Translations under genes and position numbers: made by a program | NCBI GenBank assembly: GCA_037576215.1 | Contig: JBANDB010000019.1 | Coordinates: 131,501 to 195,500, forward strand | Source: Armillaria gallica | Taxonomy: Eukaryota; Basidiomycota; Agaricomycetes; Agaricales; Physalacriaceae | Length of the DNA: 64,000 nucleotides | Direction: 5' to 3' | Shown here: piece after piece, positions 1-11,433 of the stretch | Layout of the letters: the number at the start of each line of letters is the position of its first letter | How positions within the stretch are numbered: position 1 is the stretch's first letter | The notes under the pieces: generated by a model | What the model saw: only the letters and a program-made list of their open reading frames with translations | Databases searched by the model: none | What the model was told of the DNA's origin: nothing

Positions 1-1477
1 TTGACTATTGCGTTATCACAAAGTGAAAAGTAGAAAGGCAATATGTGTTGCAGATGAAATACATTTTGAAATTAACGCACACTACTCAAAGAAAACCAAA
101 TCTGACAGTGGAGAGAGCGGGTAACACTGAGTGCCACAACTGTAGAAGAGTGACTCCCAGAAAACACAGTAGAATGCAAGTGGAGGAACCACTGGGTCTT
201 CAACAGAAAATTGCCAAGACCCAAGGACATCCAGAAGACACCCTAAGAAATGGTCTGGGTCGAAGTGAGTCAACGGGTCAGCAGATGACAGTATGTAAAG
301 ACAGCAAATTCATAAATTGAGGAAATGTGCCATGTTGAATCTACAGACTGTAGCAGACCTGATGCTGAGGACTCTGGGTCAGAAGATTGGCGAATGGTGC
401 ATAATCTGAGTCTCTATTAACCTCGAATAGGCATATGACTGAAAAAGGATGTTATTATGCAAGTTTGGTGACCCTTGAATGATCACCGCAAATATCATGT
501 TCAACCTTATCACCGATGGTCTCCGTGGGTGAAGTTCCAGAGTTGACACACTCAGAGTGATGCCCTGGGTCCTAGGAGACGATGGTGACAGCAAGAGGGA
601 GAATACCACACATCAACATTGCTACTCTTCATGCAGTGGTATGTAATTTCATTTATGTAGGTGTTGATTCCTTGAACCTTAATGAAGTCTCAAACTCAGG
701 CCATTTGTGTAATGGCACTAAGCTTACTATGTATACTATCTGCACTATTTCATGCCCTATTCCCTGGAAATGTCTAGGAGAGAACTCCTGGCGAGTTTGA
801 CAAGACCCTAGAATGACATCAGCCTGTCCATCAGTGTGCAGTTTGGACCAAAGAAGTAGCTAAATGGCCTCACCTTACAATAAGAGTATAGATGTTTCAC
901 TATCCCTCAAGAATTAACACATTTAGAATATAGCAACTCCATGCTTCTCACAAAATATCAAGGCTCCATCCTCCCAGACCCAGTTTATAACCACAGTAAT
1001 CCAAAGATGCACATTGTTTAGGGAAGGCACAGAAGTTGGTCCAGTTTGTCCAACATGCTTGCTGTTCCATCCACCTGCACTAGCCGAGCTGGCTGTGGGG
1101 ACAGGATGGTAGCAAACATGTAACAGTTCTGTCACAGTGTGAATGATGGATAGAAAGGTAGCCTGGAAGCTGAGTTTTAGAATTGAGATACACATCACAG
1201 TGTAAGCTGTTCAACTTGAATTAGACATCTGACAAAATACACATTTGGCAGCCCTGATATCGCCATAGATTGCATAGTATATGTATGTATCACAGATATG
1301 TTCAAACCTATTCCTGATGGTCCCCATCATGTGGAGAAACACATCTGGGCATTACAGCCTGCGGAGTCGATGAGCTATAGAGCCATAATACAACAGATAT
1401 ATTTTGATGGACCTGCGATGATATCTTGATATTAGGGATTAAAGTTGGGTGTTCGACATTGATGTATGCTGACAGAT
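1..1477. other. No recognisable gene
   Basis: Only short, unsupported open frames occur here on both strands, none with a domain or splice pattern I recognise. CpG is sparse, as in the rest of the first 30 kb. Confidence 0.5.
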
Positions 1478-1625
1478 GACATGGTGAGGAGAGCGAGAAA
1501 TAGTTGTGGCACCAAGCTGGGACTAACACAGGACATGCCGAGTGTCCTGCTGGGAGATGGTGGGAGGAGGTAGAAAAAGTGGAGAGGCTGGAGAAGCGGC
1601 TGTTACCAGATCTTGATCAAGGGAG
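1478..1625 (+). repeat. SINE-like dispersed repeat, copy A
   Basis: About 110 bases starting at ACATGGTGAGGAGAGCGAG match 6071-6210 in the same orientation at roughly 80 percent by eye, including the stretch TGTCCTGCTGGGAGATGG. The copy at 6 kb continues into a tRNA-like segment with a good B box; here the equivalent part near 1605-1625 is degenerate. The family could be a tRNA-derived SINE or another short non-coding repeat. Confidence 0.5.
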
Positions 1626-1799
1626 AAGTGATGGAAGAACCCAGGTGGTGACATCATTGTTATGACTCTCTATTCTGACGCTGCGGTTATGCGTCTCCCT
1701 TCACATCTATGTTTGACTCCCAGTGCATGCAGTATATATTTTTCTTCACCTTTCTTGCATAAATCATCATCCATTTGTCATCAATACATGTTATCTATC

Positions 1800-3532
1800 C
1801 TAATGCCAAACATACCACCACACCGATAACAGCCTGAACATAGTAGCACCTAAAAATGAAAACACCATCCACTGCACCATCTGACCCAGGCACGCCAATT
1901 CACCGTCTCGAGCAGCCTGTATCGCTTGGGCTTGTCACAGCTCATTAGCTTGTTCCTTGGCTTGAGCAGCCTCCACCATCTCTTGTTCCTGCATAAGCTG
2001 CACTCTCTCTGTCTGTTGAGCTACAATCAGCTAGCTAATGGCATATGAGGCAATAGAGGCTCACAGGTTTACTCCAGACATATATCTCAGAATCCTTCAT
2101 TGCTTCGCCACTGGTGATGAAATACTGATCAGAAGAAGAAAATGTCTGTTAGACTCCCGAATTCATGTAAGCCCTCCAGCAACAACTGCACATGACTTAC
2201 CGCTACCGAATAGATTGTTCCTGAATCTGCATTATCATTGGCCATTAGCAAATGACACCAGGTTTCTCAAGAAGCTGTAGACTTACCCTCTTCATGGTCA
2301 AGACGCTGAATGTGATTTCCAGTGCCAACGTCCCACACAAAAGCACACCCCTTGTCTCCGCTGAAAACCATTTGGCATCCTCCCTCTTCAGCGAAGAGAC
2401 AATGTTTCACCATCAGAACATTCAAAGAGAGAGACATAGTCTTCGAAGACTTGACAGAGGTAGGTGGATCATACAAATCAAACTGAGCATTGGAGATGTT
2501 GTGAACAGCTGAGATCCGACCATCCGGAGAGAGCACCCCACTTCCACTAATGAGAAAGAGTAAGTGACAATGTCATAGGCACAGGAATCCAGAAATTACT
2601 TACACACCACCATCCAGTCTGTCTTCTGACACAGCGCTTCCAGTATTTGCCTCCTGGCATAAACTACAGCAGAACACAGTGAGTCAACTCACGTCATCAG
2701 AGGAAACAAATTCACAGAAACTTACACCTGACCTACACACAAGGTATGGATCAGAACCTGCTGGTTTTCATTTCCATAAAAGAGAAGGCTGCAAGGAATA
2801 TCGGCAGTGACCTCAAAGGTCCACAAAGACTCTAAGACATCTGGATAGAATCATCAGTAACTTGTGAAGGAAAAGGTGTATCATGATCTCCTACTTTTCT
2901 GGCAATCAATTTTGAACATTTTAACATGACCAGAATGGCTGGTGACTGCCAGTCTTTGATTTAATAAGTCCAGTGCCTGAACTTTGACAGAATCATTAAA
3001 GTCAAAGACCTTTGCCATAGATGATGTCTGTTGGTTGAAGCCCTAAGAAAAAGGACGTCAGAAGCTGGAAGATCTTTGAATGAGACAGCCATACCTTTGA
3101 GGCATTGGAAAATGGATACATAGACATAACTCCCCTCGTAGTTCCAATGAAAAGGATCGGAGAAAGGTTGAGATGTCAGTCTTCCTGAAGGAAATCAAGG
3201 GCAGTGACCTGGGCCCAGCGATCATCATTGAGCTCTTGGCAACACCAACCCATATTGACCTCCCAGCACTGAACGCATTGGTCATCCCCTGGTCCTGTGT
3301 TAGTCGATGTGCAAATTCACAGCCACCAAAGTTGGCACATACCTCTGCTAGCCAACATATCACCATTTTGGTAGAATAGTAGACAGTTGATGGGTCCATT
3401 ATGTCCTTTGAGGTGTCGAAGGCAGCAGTATTCATCTGCATCTGATATGGTAATGAATGGAAATACTTGATACTTGAGGGTATGAGGGTATGGCTGAGTG
3501 AAAGAAAGGCACCTCCTGCATGTCCAAAACAA
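1800..3532 (-). pseudogene. WD40-repeat protein, degenerate multi-exon gene
   Basis: The minus strand encodes pieces of a WD40 beta-propeller protein that join in frame across GT-AG introns. The N-terminal part reads LKGHNGPINCL then NGDMLAS. Splicing over 3295-3342 (48 nt) continues into a WD-like strand (QCWEVN) and DRWAQVTALDF. After the intron at 3043-3094 comes LAVTSHSGHVKMF. A later exon near 2297-2549 ends in CAFVWDVGTG, a clear WD blade. The 3' end reads as a Gln/Glu-rich coiled coil and a hydrophobic segment, stopping at 1800-1802. In-frame TGA codons at 3176-3178 and 1935-1937 sit where CGA (Arg) would fit. WD40 proteins are scaffolds; large families of unknown role are common in mushrooms. 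The start is not clear and the gene is probably dead. The family call is fairly firm; exon limits are approximate. Confidence 0.65.
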
Positions 3533-3549
3533 GAAAACAAAGGAAGTAT

Positions 3550-6070
3550 ATCTTCAGGGTGAACGTGACATGTTTTCTTGTATGGGTGATACTGCTATGT
3601 ATTTTTCAATTTTATACCAAGAAGATGCTTATGGTTGTCACATGCACAGATCATCATCAACAAGGCGATGTTCAACAAATCACACTGGATATGATTGCCC
3701 CCTTGGCAAGCCATGGTCAGCCATGTGGCAACCTATTTAAGGACAAATCACTACACAATCACAGCACCAAGCTGGACTGAAGACAGGATACTCCAAGTAT
3801 CCCACTGAGTGCTTGCCATACACTAAGTTGAAGTAGGTGTAGTAGTAGCAAGTAGTCGCTAAAAAGCTAAAAAGGAAATGGCCAAGTCTCTCAGTTACTT
3901 ACTCACATCTGGTCCATTATGCCGAGTTACCATCAGATTGGTGAGGGCTAATCTTTGAGTTGCCAGTAGACTTTTTTCAATTTCTATCCAGACATATGGT
4001 GAAAGATTACACTTGAAGAACATGGCATTTTTAGGAAAGGAGGGTGGGGGGAAGTCATTTATCCTTTCGTGAGGCAATACCATAGTCTGTGATTCTTTCT
4101 ATTCCTTTTGTTCAGCAATGCTGGCTTGTTCCTGCTCTTCTGTTGTCTCTCTTGCCACACACCATATTTAAAGGTGTTGGTTCCAATTCGATTCCTTACC
4201 TTCCCCCTTCATTGTTGTCCTCACCGCTGATATAGACTATTCCAATGTCACCCATGCCACAGTACTTGGGCCAGAGACTCACTCATACCTCATTGTTAAA
4301 TGACATGATTCATTATTGGCTTTGCCCAAAAGGTTTAGCTTGGCACCTCTCTGTATCTTGTTCCTTTATACTAAAAGACTCATATAAGATTTGTGTGAAC
4401 ATCTGCAGCTGTGACATCGACTCCTACTTAGGACAAGCCACACATCTTACTATGACTCTTGCAGATCATGAAGGACAGAATGTCTACATTGCCTTGGAAT
4501 ACATTTTGGAGATCCTTCCTTTTATTGCCTCCCTCGACATGTCCAATCATAATACTAGTTTATTGTGGGCTACCTTCTTCTCCAGTGCTTTTGTCGCTGC
4601 GTGCTTGCTGTTGCTAGTGTTGTTTGGCAATGCTGTGAAAAATACATTGTAAACAACATGTTCTGCCGTTTCTGCTTCTTTGAAGCTCACCAGTGTGATT
4701 AGCAGCACAGGCTTAGTCCCCTTCAGACACTATTCCACTGTCATCGAAAGGATGTTTGATGATGTCATAGCATTCTTCCTTTTTGTATTTGATGCACTGT
4801 TAGTTGTTTCCTATATTATGCAATGACATATCAACTAAAACCATCAACCTAGGTGCAGAGATCAGGACTATCTCTCAGTTTTGCAGCTGTTCTGAACCTT
4901 AGAACAGTACTGATGCACAGTATCCATTATTTGATATCTCTTGTATTCACTAGATATATGCAATTGGTTCAACAAGCAGTGCAGTCTAATATTTTCATCA
5001 TCAACTAAAGGACTTCTTGTTTGAAATAAAGGTTTGCCATGTGTGGAGCGTTTGTTAGCAGTGTTGACATGTCTTGATGGTATAATATGGATTCAAGACC
5101 ATATGATACTCTCAGTGCAGTTATGCATGCGATTGAACAAAGATAGTGTTCACATAAAAGGAGATGAACATGTCGCCACCATGTCCGCTTTTTATCCTCT
5201 CAATGTTCCAATGTTCTTGACCAGTTAGAGAGAATATGGACAGACTGTATCCATGTCAGAGATCTATTAGAAATTCAGCTTGAAGATACAAGGCATAATA
5301 ATGTAAACAAATGGTACTAGTAGCTTGAGTAGCTGTTTGCATTTTACATGTTGAAGCAGTCGCTATGATCCATATAAACTCCTGAGGTTTGAGTGCCATT
5401 AGATAAACACTACATCCAAGAACAAGCTCAAGCAAGCACAAATGTCATGAAAGACAGGAGCAAACCATTGGGATGTTGACAGATGAAGCTGTCACACCAG
5501 CTTTCATACTATGGCAGGCTAGGAATGAGTGGTCAGAGGGGGGGATTCACAGAGTGTGAACTCCTTTCCCCTTAAATGGTAGCCATACAATAAAAAGGAA
5601 TCACTGCACATATTCAGCAAGCAGCGAAGGGTCGTAGAGGGAGCGGGGCAATTTGTGGGTGAACTCATGAATCCTAACATCTAACACTGGCACATGATCA
5701 CTAAATGGGAATTCAAAATGTCTGAATACAGATACTGCTTTCTGTTAGGTTCCATTGGTATGTGGATGCTCATCAGTTGTGTAAGGAGTTGGTTGTTGTC
5801 TCTGTGACACACTCTTGTGATACATTACTTCCTGTGACAACATGAACTGTGTTAGCATTTTCAAAAGCACAAATAGAAGAGGTAAGGCACAAACCTTGGC
5901 AATGCACAGGTTGGACTGTAGGAACACTTAGGGAGATGCTCAGCATGTTTCCCAATGTCTGAGCGTCACAGCCTGTCAGTATGATGAGCAATGGAGTTAG
6001 GAAACAGTAGATATGTTTCAACAAGCCAGTGATAATTGCTAGTATGGTCATTAGACCAGAACAAGGACAA
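3550..6070. other. Intergenic, one weak open frame
   Basis: I see no recognisable gene. The longest frame, 4245-4652 on the plus strand (135 residues), has one plausible membrane segment near residues 108-128 (AFVAACLLLLVLFG) but no homology I recognise and no clear splice context, so it is not called as a gene. Confidence 0.4.
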
Positions 6071-6275
6071 CATGGTGAGGAGAGCGAGGAACAGTCACAA
6101 CACCAAGCTGGGACCTAGACACAGAGCAGAGCAGACTCACTGCATGTCAGGACATGCCAAGTGTCCTGCTGGGAGATGGTGTGAGGAGGTAAAAAGTGGA
6201 GAAGATATGGTGAGGTTAGGCATCTTCCTTACCACTGGGTTCGACTCCCACTGGGGACAGTTCTCTCTTTCTTTT
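6071..6275 (+). repeat. SINE-like repeat, copy B, with tRNA-like B box
   Basis: The 5' part repeats 1478-1590. It is followed by a tRNA-like segment with GGGTTCGACTCCC at 6237-6249, a near-consensus RNA polymerase III B box, and an upstream GGTGAGGTTAGGC that loosely resembles an A box. Inference: a tRNA-derived short interspersed element. There is no poly-A tail or clear target duplication, and the fold is not a complete tRNA. Confidence 0.45.
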
Positions 6276-6936
6276 TCAGTTTTCCAAGGCACAATTGACA
6301 AGTCATTCAAGGCCTCAAGCTCAAGTCCAAAATGTTTTGAAGGATTTGTGCCAATTAATAATAGGTAGTCAGTAGTTAAATAAGCATGCAAAGACACGCA
6401 GTATTTTGATGCAAATTTGGACATGCAGATTGATAGACAAAAATATACAGATTTGACTCAGGTCCTAAATCCAGAAGTAAATCCACTCCCAGAACAAACA
6501 TATTTTGAATGGTATTTTGAAAACATATACAGAAATACTGAACTAAAGATGGGCACCAAAATCTTAGATAATCCATGAGCAGCATGCCAATGCAGTGCCT
6601 GCCAGTGACTGACTCACCAGACTGGATGATACTCTGGCTCTCCCCAGTGTCAATGTGTATTATAGTACACCTTGCCTTGAGGCCCAGCAATATCTGTTGC
6701 TCCTCTTGCTATAAAAGCCTTTGGACTTGCAGAGATCTAGATACCCAATGAGTGCTATTGCTATATGTATGTATCATATATTCTGAGAGTTTAATTGTTT
6801 TGTTTCAATCTGCTTCTATTGCATAATATCCCCCCAAGAACTTGAGGGTTTGTGTGTGTAGTGTTGGGTGTGGGTGTGATTAGTGTCTTCGACACTGTTG
6901 TATTTCTAGCCTGCATACACAGAGTCTCTTCACCAG
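6276..6936. other. Intergenic, nothing recognised
   Basis: No gene or clear repeat was found between the SINE-like copy and the giant palindrome, apart from GT-rich simple sequence near 6850-6880. Confidence 0.45.
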
Positions 6937-8216
6937 GCAGTGTGCAAATGCAACAAGTATCTAGATTGTCAATCTAGATACTAAATCACACACACACACA
7001 CAATCACCAATGTTAAGTTCGAGGGTGAGTATGGTAGAAGCACTTGTGGTGTGCTTAGATATCGATAATCAATTGAGTTTGTTTCAAAACAACTTTGATT
7101 CAAGTCTAGAAGTGTTTACATGAAATACACTAATTGTGATAGTGAGGTATATGGACATAGGGTTTTTGTAAGGTATAATTTGAGTGGCTTAGACTTGCAA
7201 TGGCTTCATCTAGGAGAGCTGATAAGGCTTTAACTAGACAAGCTTTAACAATCCAACAATCAAAGACCTAGAGGTCTACAAAGAGTGTACTTGCTCTAGA
7301 GTACATGGACTCAATTACAACATAAGCACACACACTTGTGACAAAGAACTGAAGTCCTACAAAGACTACACAGACTCTACAAAGAACTCACAGGTTTTGA
7401 CTTCAAGTATGTGACTTGCAAAGAGTACACTGACTCATTAACTGTTTGAACTTAAAGCATTCTAGAGCTTATTCCACCCCAACCGGGCAACATCTTTGGT
7501 CTGTGATCAACTTAGTACATCTAGATCACTTTAGTTGGTGAGGGAGCATGAGGCCTTTGTAGATTACTTATAGCTGCCCTTTTGGGGTTGACTTAGTAAA
7601 CTTAATTCACTTCAGTCGAGGATATGCAATTAAAACCAGTGGTCGATTAGGTAGCTATAAGGCTACTAGCACAAACACAGGGGAATACTTTCCTGCCATT
7701 ATATGTCTAGTCACTGTTAATTTATATGATTTCTAGCCTAGGTATAGGAGCTTGTATCTAAAAGTAATTATGGTATGAGCTTTGGGTATTAATACAAATG
7801 ATGAGTAATTAATTTACAAGGATTGTGCTATTCTGAGGTTTCTATTCAGTTGGATGGAATGACTAGTGGTCATTCTATTGCCAAGGAGTGCCCTAATGGT
7901 CTGTAGGAACTCCTTGCTTCTCCTTCATGCCTTGCCGTGTGGATGCTTATTCAATACTACAGATTGTGTGGTATCTTGAGGATATAACCACCAATTGTAA
8001 TTGATCATAGGTCTGATATTGTATTGCTTCAATCACTGCACAATCTTTTAGCTATCTTTGAACCAAGCATCAGTTATTCAGTTATTCCAGGTTTATTCAT
8101 GTTCTAGACTAAGTTCATTTCATGTTGTAAACCATTGTGGACTTAGCAATTCTTGTTTAGGTTCTTTCAGATCGTTGAGATGACAAGTAATCTAGTCCTT
8201 CTGTTGTTCTGCTTTA

Positions 8217-8747
8217 AGGTAGGTGTCGCTTGGATCTGGCACCCTTATATAAGCATTACATAAGTGCCAAATTCAACAGTCCACATAAGTAAATTTGTGA
8301 AAATCTGCTCAATTTTGAACTGAAAAGGCTTGTATGACAACTTAATTGCTGCTCTTTGACAACAATTGACATTGAGCATCCATTGTGTATGGTTTCAGAG
8401 CAATGCCAAGACAAATGTATGGCTGCCGACAATTATCACATGATATAATATATGACTAAGCCACCAAAATTGCAGTGATCAAAAATTCATTTTTGCTCTA
8501 AATACGTAGAAATTCATTGTAAAATACTCAGAAATAGGCCCCAAAAAGTTTCACTAAAAGTTGAATATCTTTTTAAAAAAGTCACAATAAAATATTTTGC
8601 TTATATAGAAATCATCTTTAATACATACAGATACTATTGTTGGAGTTATATTGACCATTTGTGCCCAGAGGATGTGAGAATAAAGTCACCAAGTTGGGGT
8701 TTGTTCTGCTTACATAAGGGAGTGCCAGATCCAGGTGATGCCTACCT
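8217..8747. mobile_element. MITE with TA target duplication (Tc1/mariner-like)
   Basis: The 531 bp insert begins AGGTAGGTGTCGCTTGGATC and its right end, read on the other strand, begins AGGTAGGCATCACCTGGATC. The terminal inverted repeats extend for about 38 bases and include GGATCTGGCAC. TA lies on both sides (8215-8216 and 8748-8749). The matching place in the right arm of the palindrome (about 9425-9432) lacks the insert and has a single TA, so this is a documented filled and empty site within one molecule. There is no coding capacity, so it would have needed a transposase in trans. Confidence 0.8.
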
Positions 8748-9558
8748 TATGTTTGTAACCCATCTTAATGTGTCCCTTGGTTCCAACTGTAACTAGTCTT
8801 GTTTTGGTCAGGGAATAGCATTCAGTATTGAAGGCTTATAAAGTTGACTCATCTAGATGTTGCTTCTAAGTCTGTTCTTATACTGCATTGCTCACTATCT
8901 TATGTAGTATTCTAGCTATCAGTGTAAAGCTTTTACTATAGCTCTCTGTACCACTTGTAGACTGTGTTATTTGATAGAAAATCACAAAATCTATGGGTAG
9001 CCTCATACCAAGTGTATCACTGTCTTCTGTGTCTGCAACAGTGGCTTCAATTTACTGACCAAAGTTACTCCTCAGTACCTCCTCTCCTTCCTTTATGATC
9101 AGACCCTTGTCAACATGGATGACCCTCATGCTGGCTTACTCAAGAGGCATACATTGATATGCTTGCTATCAGGCTACCCATAGATTTTGCAATTTTATAT
9201 CAAATAGTGCAGTCTACAAGTGGTACAGAGAGCTATAGTGAAGGCTTTACACTGATAGCTAGAATACTACATAAGATAGTGAGCAATGCAGTATAAGAAC
9301 AGACTTAGAAGCAACATCTAGATGAGTCAACTCTATAAGCCTTCAATACTGAATGCTATTCCCTGACCAAAACAAGACTAGTTACAGTCAGAACCAAGGG
9401 ACACATTGAGATGGGTTATAAACATAAAGCAGAACAACAGAAGGACTAGATTACTTGTCATCTTGATGACCTGAATGAACCTGGAAGAGAATCACTAAGT
9501 CCACAACAGTTCACAATGTAAAATGAACTTAGTCTAGAACACAAATAAACTTGGAATA

Positions 9559-10221
9559 ACCTAATTGCCTTGCTTGTCTATGTGAATGCAGGGTCTCAGT
9601 TCACTCTTAGTTAGCCAAGACACAATCCTGTCCTGGAATCAGCAATGGGGCCCAAGTGTGAGTGATTGTTGCATGTGTACCGGTAAGGACTACATGTGTG
9701 AAATACATGACTTTAAAGAAAGGCCTAGACATGGAGACAGTAAAACCAAGCTTGGCCTTCAAAAGTTGCCACTGTGTTGGGTGAGAAAATGAAATCTAGT
9801 GAGGCAAATGACAGAAAACAGGAATTGGGAGGGTGGGTATATGAAAAGACACAAAAAACACTCTGACTGAGGAGAGTGTGAGAGTGGCACCTATCAAAGA
9901 AAAGAAATACAGACCTGAGAAGAGTGTGAGAGCAGTGAAACAGAAGCTCTTGTCTCCTCAGGTCTTATAACAGCAATCAAAAGGAGCTATGCAGTCATCC
10001 CAGTCTCAAACCAGAAGATTGGAGACTGGACAAAATAGCATACCATGGAAGGAGGATGTGTTTAACCTCTGATACTGCTAGTGCTCTGAGTCATGACTTC
10101 CATTGATGAGAATTGGAGTTTGGTTGGCAAGGATCCCAGTCCCCTTTGAGCCAGGTGTATGATGCCCTTTACTTGTGCGCTGATGACAATTAGACTTGAG
10201 TAAAACAAGTTTTAAACCTGA
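9559..10221. other. Right-arm-specific insertion of unknown type
   Basis: This stretch has no partner in the left arm, whose sequence runs straight through at about 8074-8085. It contains a purine-rich segment (9835-9960) with two copies of GAGAGTGTGAGAG and a 68-residue frame at 9586-9792 with no recognisable domain. I see no terminal repeats. Confidence 0.5.
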
Positions 10222-11433
10222 TGAATTACCGATGCTTGGCACCAACATAGCTAAAGATTGCACAGTGATCAAAGCAAATACAATCTCAGTCTGATGATCA
10301 ATCACAATCAGTGGTTACATCCTTGAAATACTGTGCAATTTATAGTATTAAATAAGAATTCATATGGCAAGGCATGAAGGAGAAGCAAGGAGTTCCTACA
10401 GACCATTAGAACACTCCTCAGCAATAGAATAACTGCTAGTCATTCCATCCAACTGAATAGAAACCTCAGAATGGCACAATCCTTGTAAATTAATTACTCA
10501 TCATTTGTATTGATACCCAAAGCTCATATCATAATTACTTTTAGATACAAGCTCCTATACCTAGACTAGAAATTGTATAAATTAGCAGCAACTAGATGCA
10601 TAATGGCAGGAAAGTATTCCCCTGTGTTTGTGCTAGTAGCCTTATAGCTACTTAATTAAACACTGGTTTTAATTGCATATCCTCGACTGAAGTGAATTAA
10701 GTTTACTAAGTCAACCCCAAAAGGGCAGCTATAAGTAATCTAGAAGAACTAAGTAGGAAGAAGAGTCATCCCTGCATTTGTGTCTTGCTAGTGAATTGAA
10801 CTGCTCTGCATACAAAGGCCTCATGCTCCCTCACCAACTAAAGTGATCTAGATGTACTAAGTGGACCACAGACCAAAGACGTTGCCTAATTGAAGTGAAA
10901 TAAGCCCTAGAATGCTTTAAGTTCAAACAGTTAATGAGTCAGTGTACTCTTTGCAAGTCACATACTTGAAGTCAAAACCTGTGAGTTCTTTGTAGAGTCT
11001 GTGTACTCTTTGTAGAACTTCAGTTCTTTGTCACAAGTGCATGTGCTTGTGTTGTAATTGAGCCCATGTACTCCAGAGCAATTACACTCTTTGTAGACCT
11101 CTAGGTCTTTGATTGTTGGATTGTTAAAGCTTGTCTAGTTAAAGCCTTATCAGCTCTCCTAGATGAAGCCATTGCAAGTCTAAGCCACTCAAATTATACC
11201 TTACAAAAACCCCATGTCCATATACCTCACTATCGTGATTAATGTATCTCATGTAAACACTTCTAGACTTGAATCAAAGTTGTTTTAAAACAAACCCAAT
11301 TGATTATCAATATCTAAGTACACTACAAGTGCTTCTACCATACTCACCCTCAAACTTAACATTGGTGATTGTGTGTGTGTGATTTAGTATCTAGATTGAT
11401 GATCTAGACACTTGTTGCATTTGCATGCTGCCC

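Larger units (their letters stand above)
6937..11433. repeat. Giant imperfect palindrome (foldback-type inverted repeat), 4.5 kb
   Basis: Left and right halves are reverse complements over about 1.5 kb per arm. The outer ends share GCAAATGCAACAAG (left near 6943, right near 11420). Further pairs are 7545-7640 with 10690-10840, 7880-7940 with 10363-10420, 8085-8216 with 9428-9558, and 8750-9003 with 9174-9427. The unpaired centre is 9004-9173. The left arm is interrupted by a MITE (8217-8747), and the right arm by about 660 bases (9559-10221) and by about 58 bases near 10745. Arms look roughly 85-90 percent matched by eye and hold no long open frame. It may be a foldback transposon or an inverted duplication; I found no convincing target duplication. 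If transcribed through, it would give a very long hairpin RNA. Confidence 0.85.

Noticed and set aside
4245..4652. 135-residue plus-strand frame with one membrane segment as a gene
   Set aside because: No homology, splice context or neighbouring support; similar frames occur by chance in this AT-rich block.
6985..7003. CA dinucleotide run
   Set aside because: Simple microsatellite of ordinary length inside the palindrome arm, mirrored in the other arm as GT.
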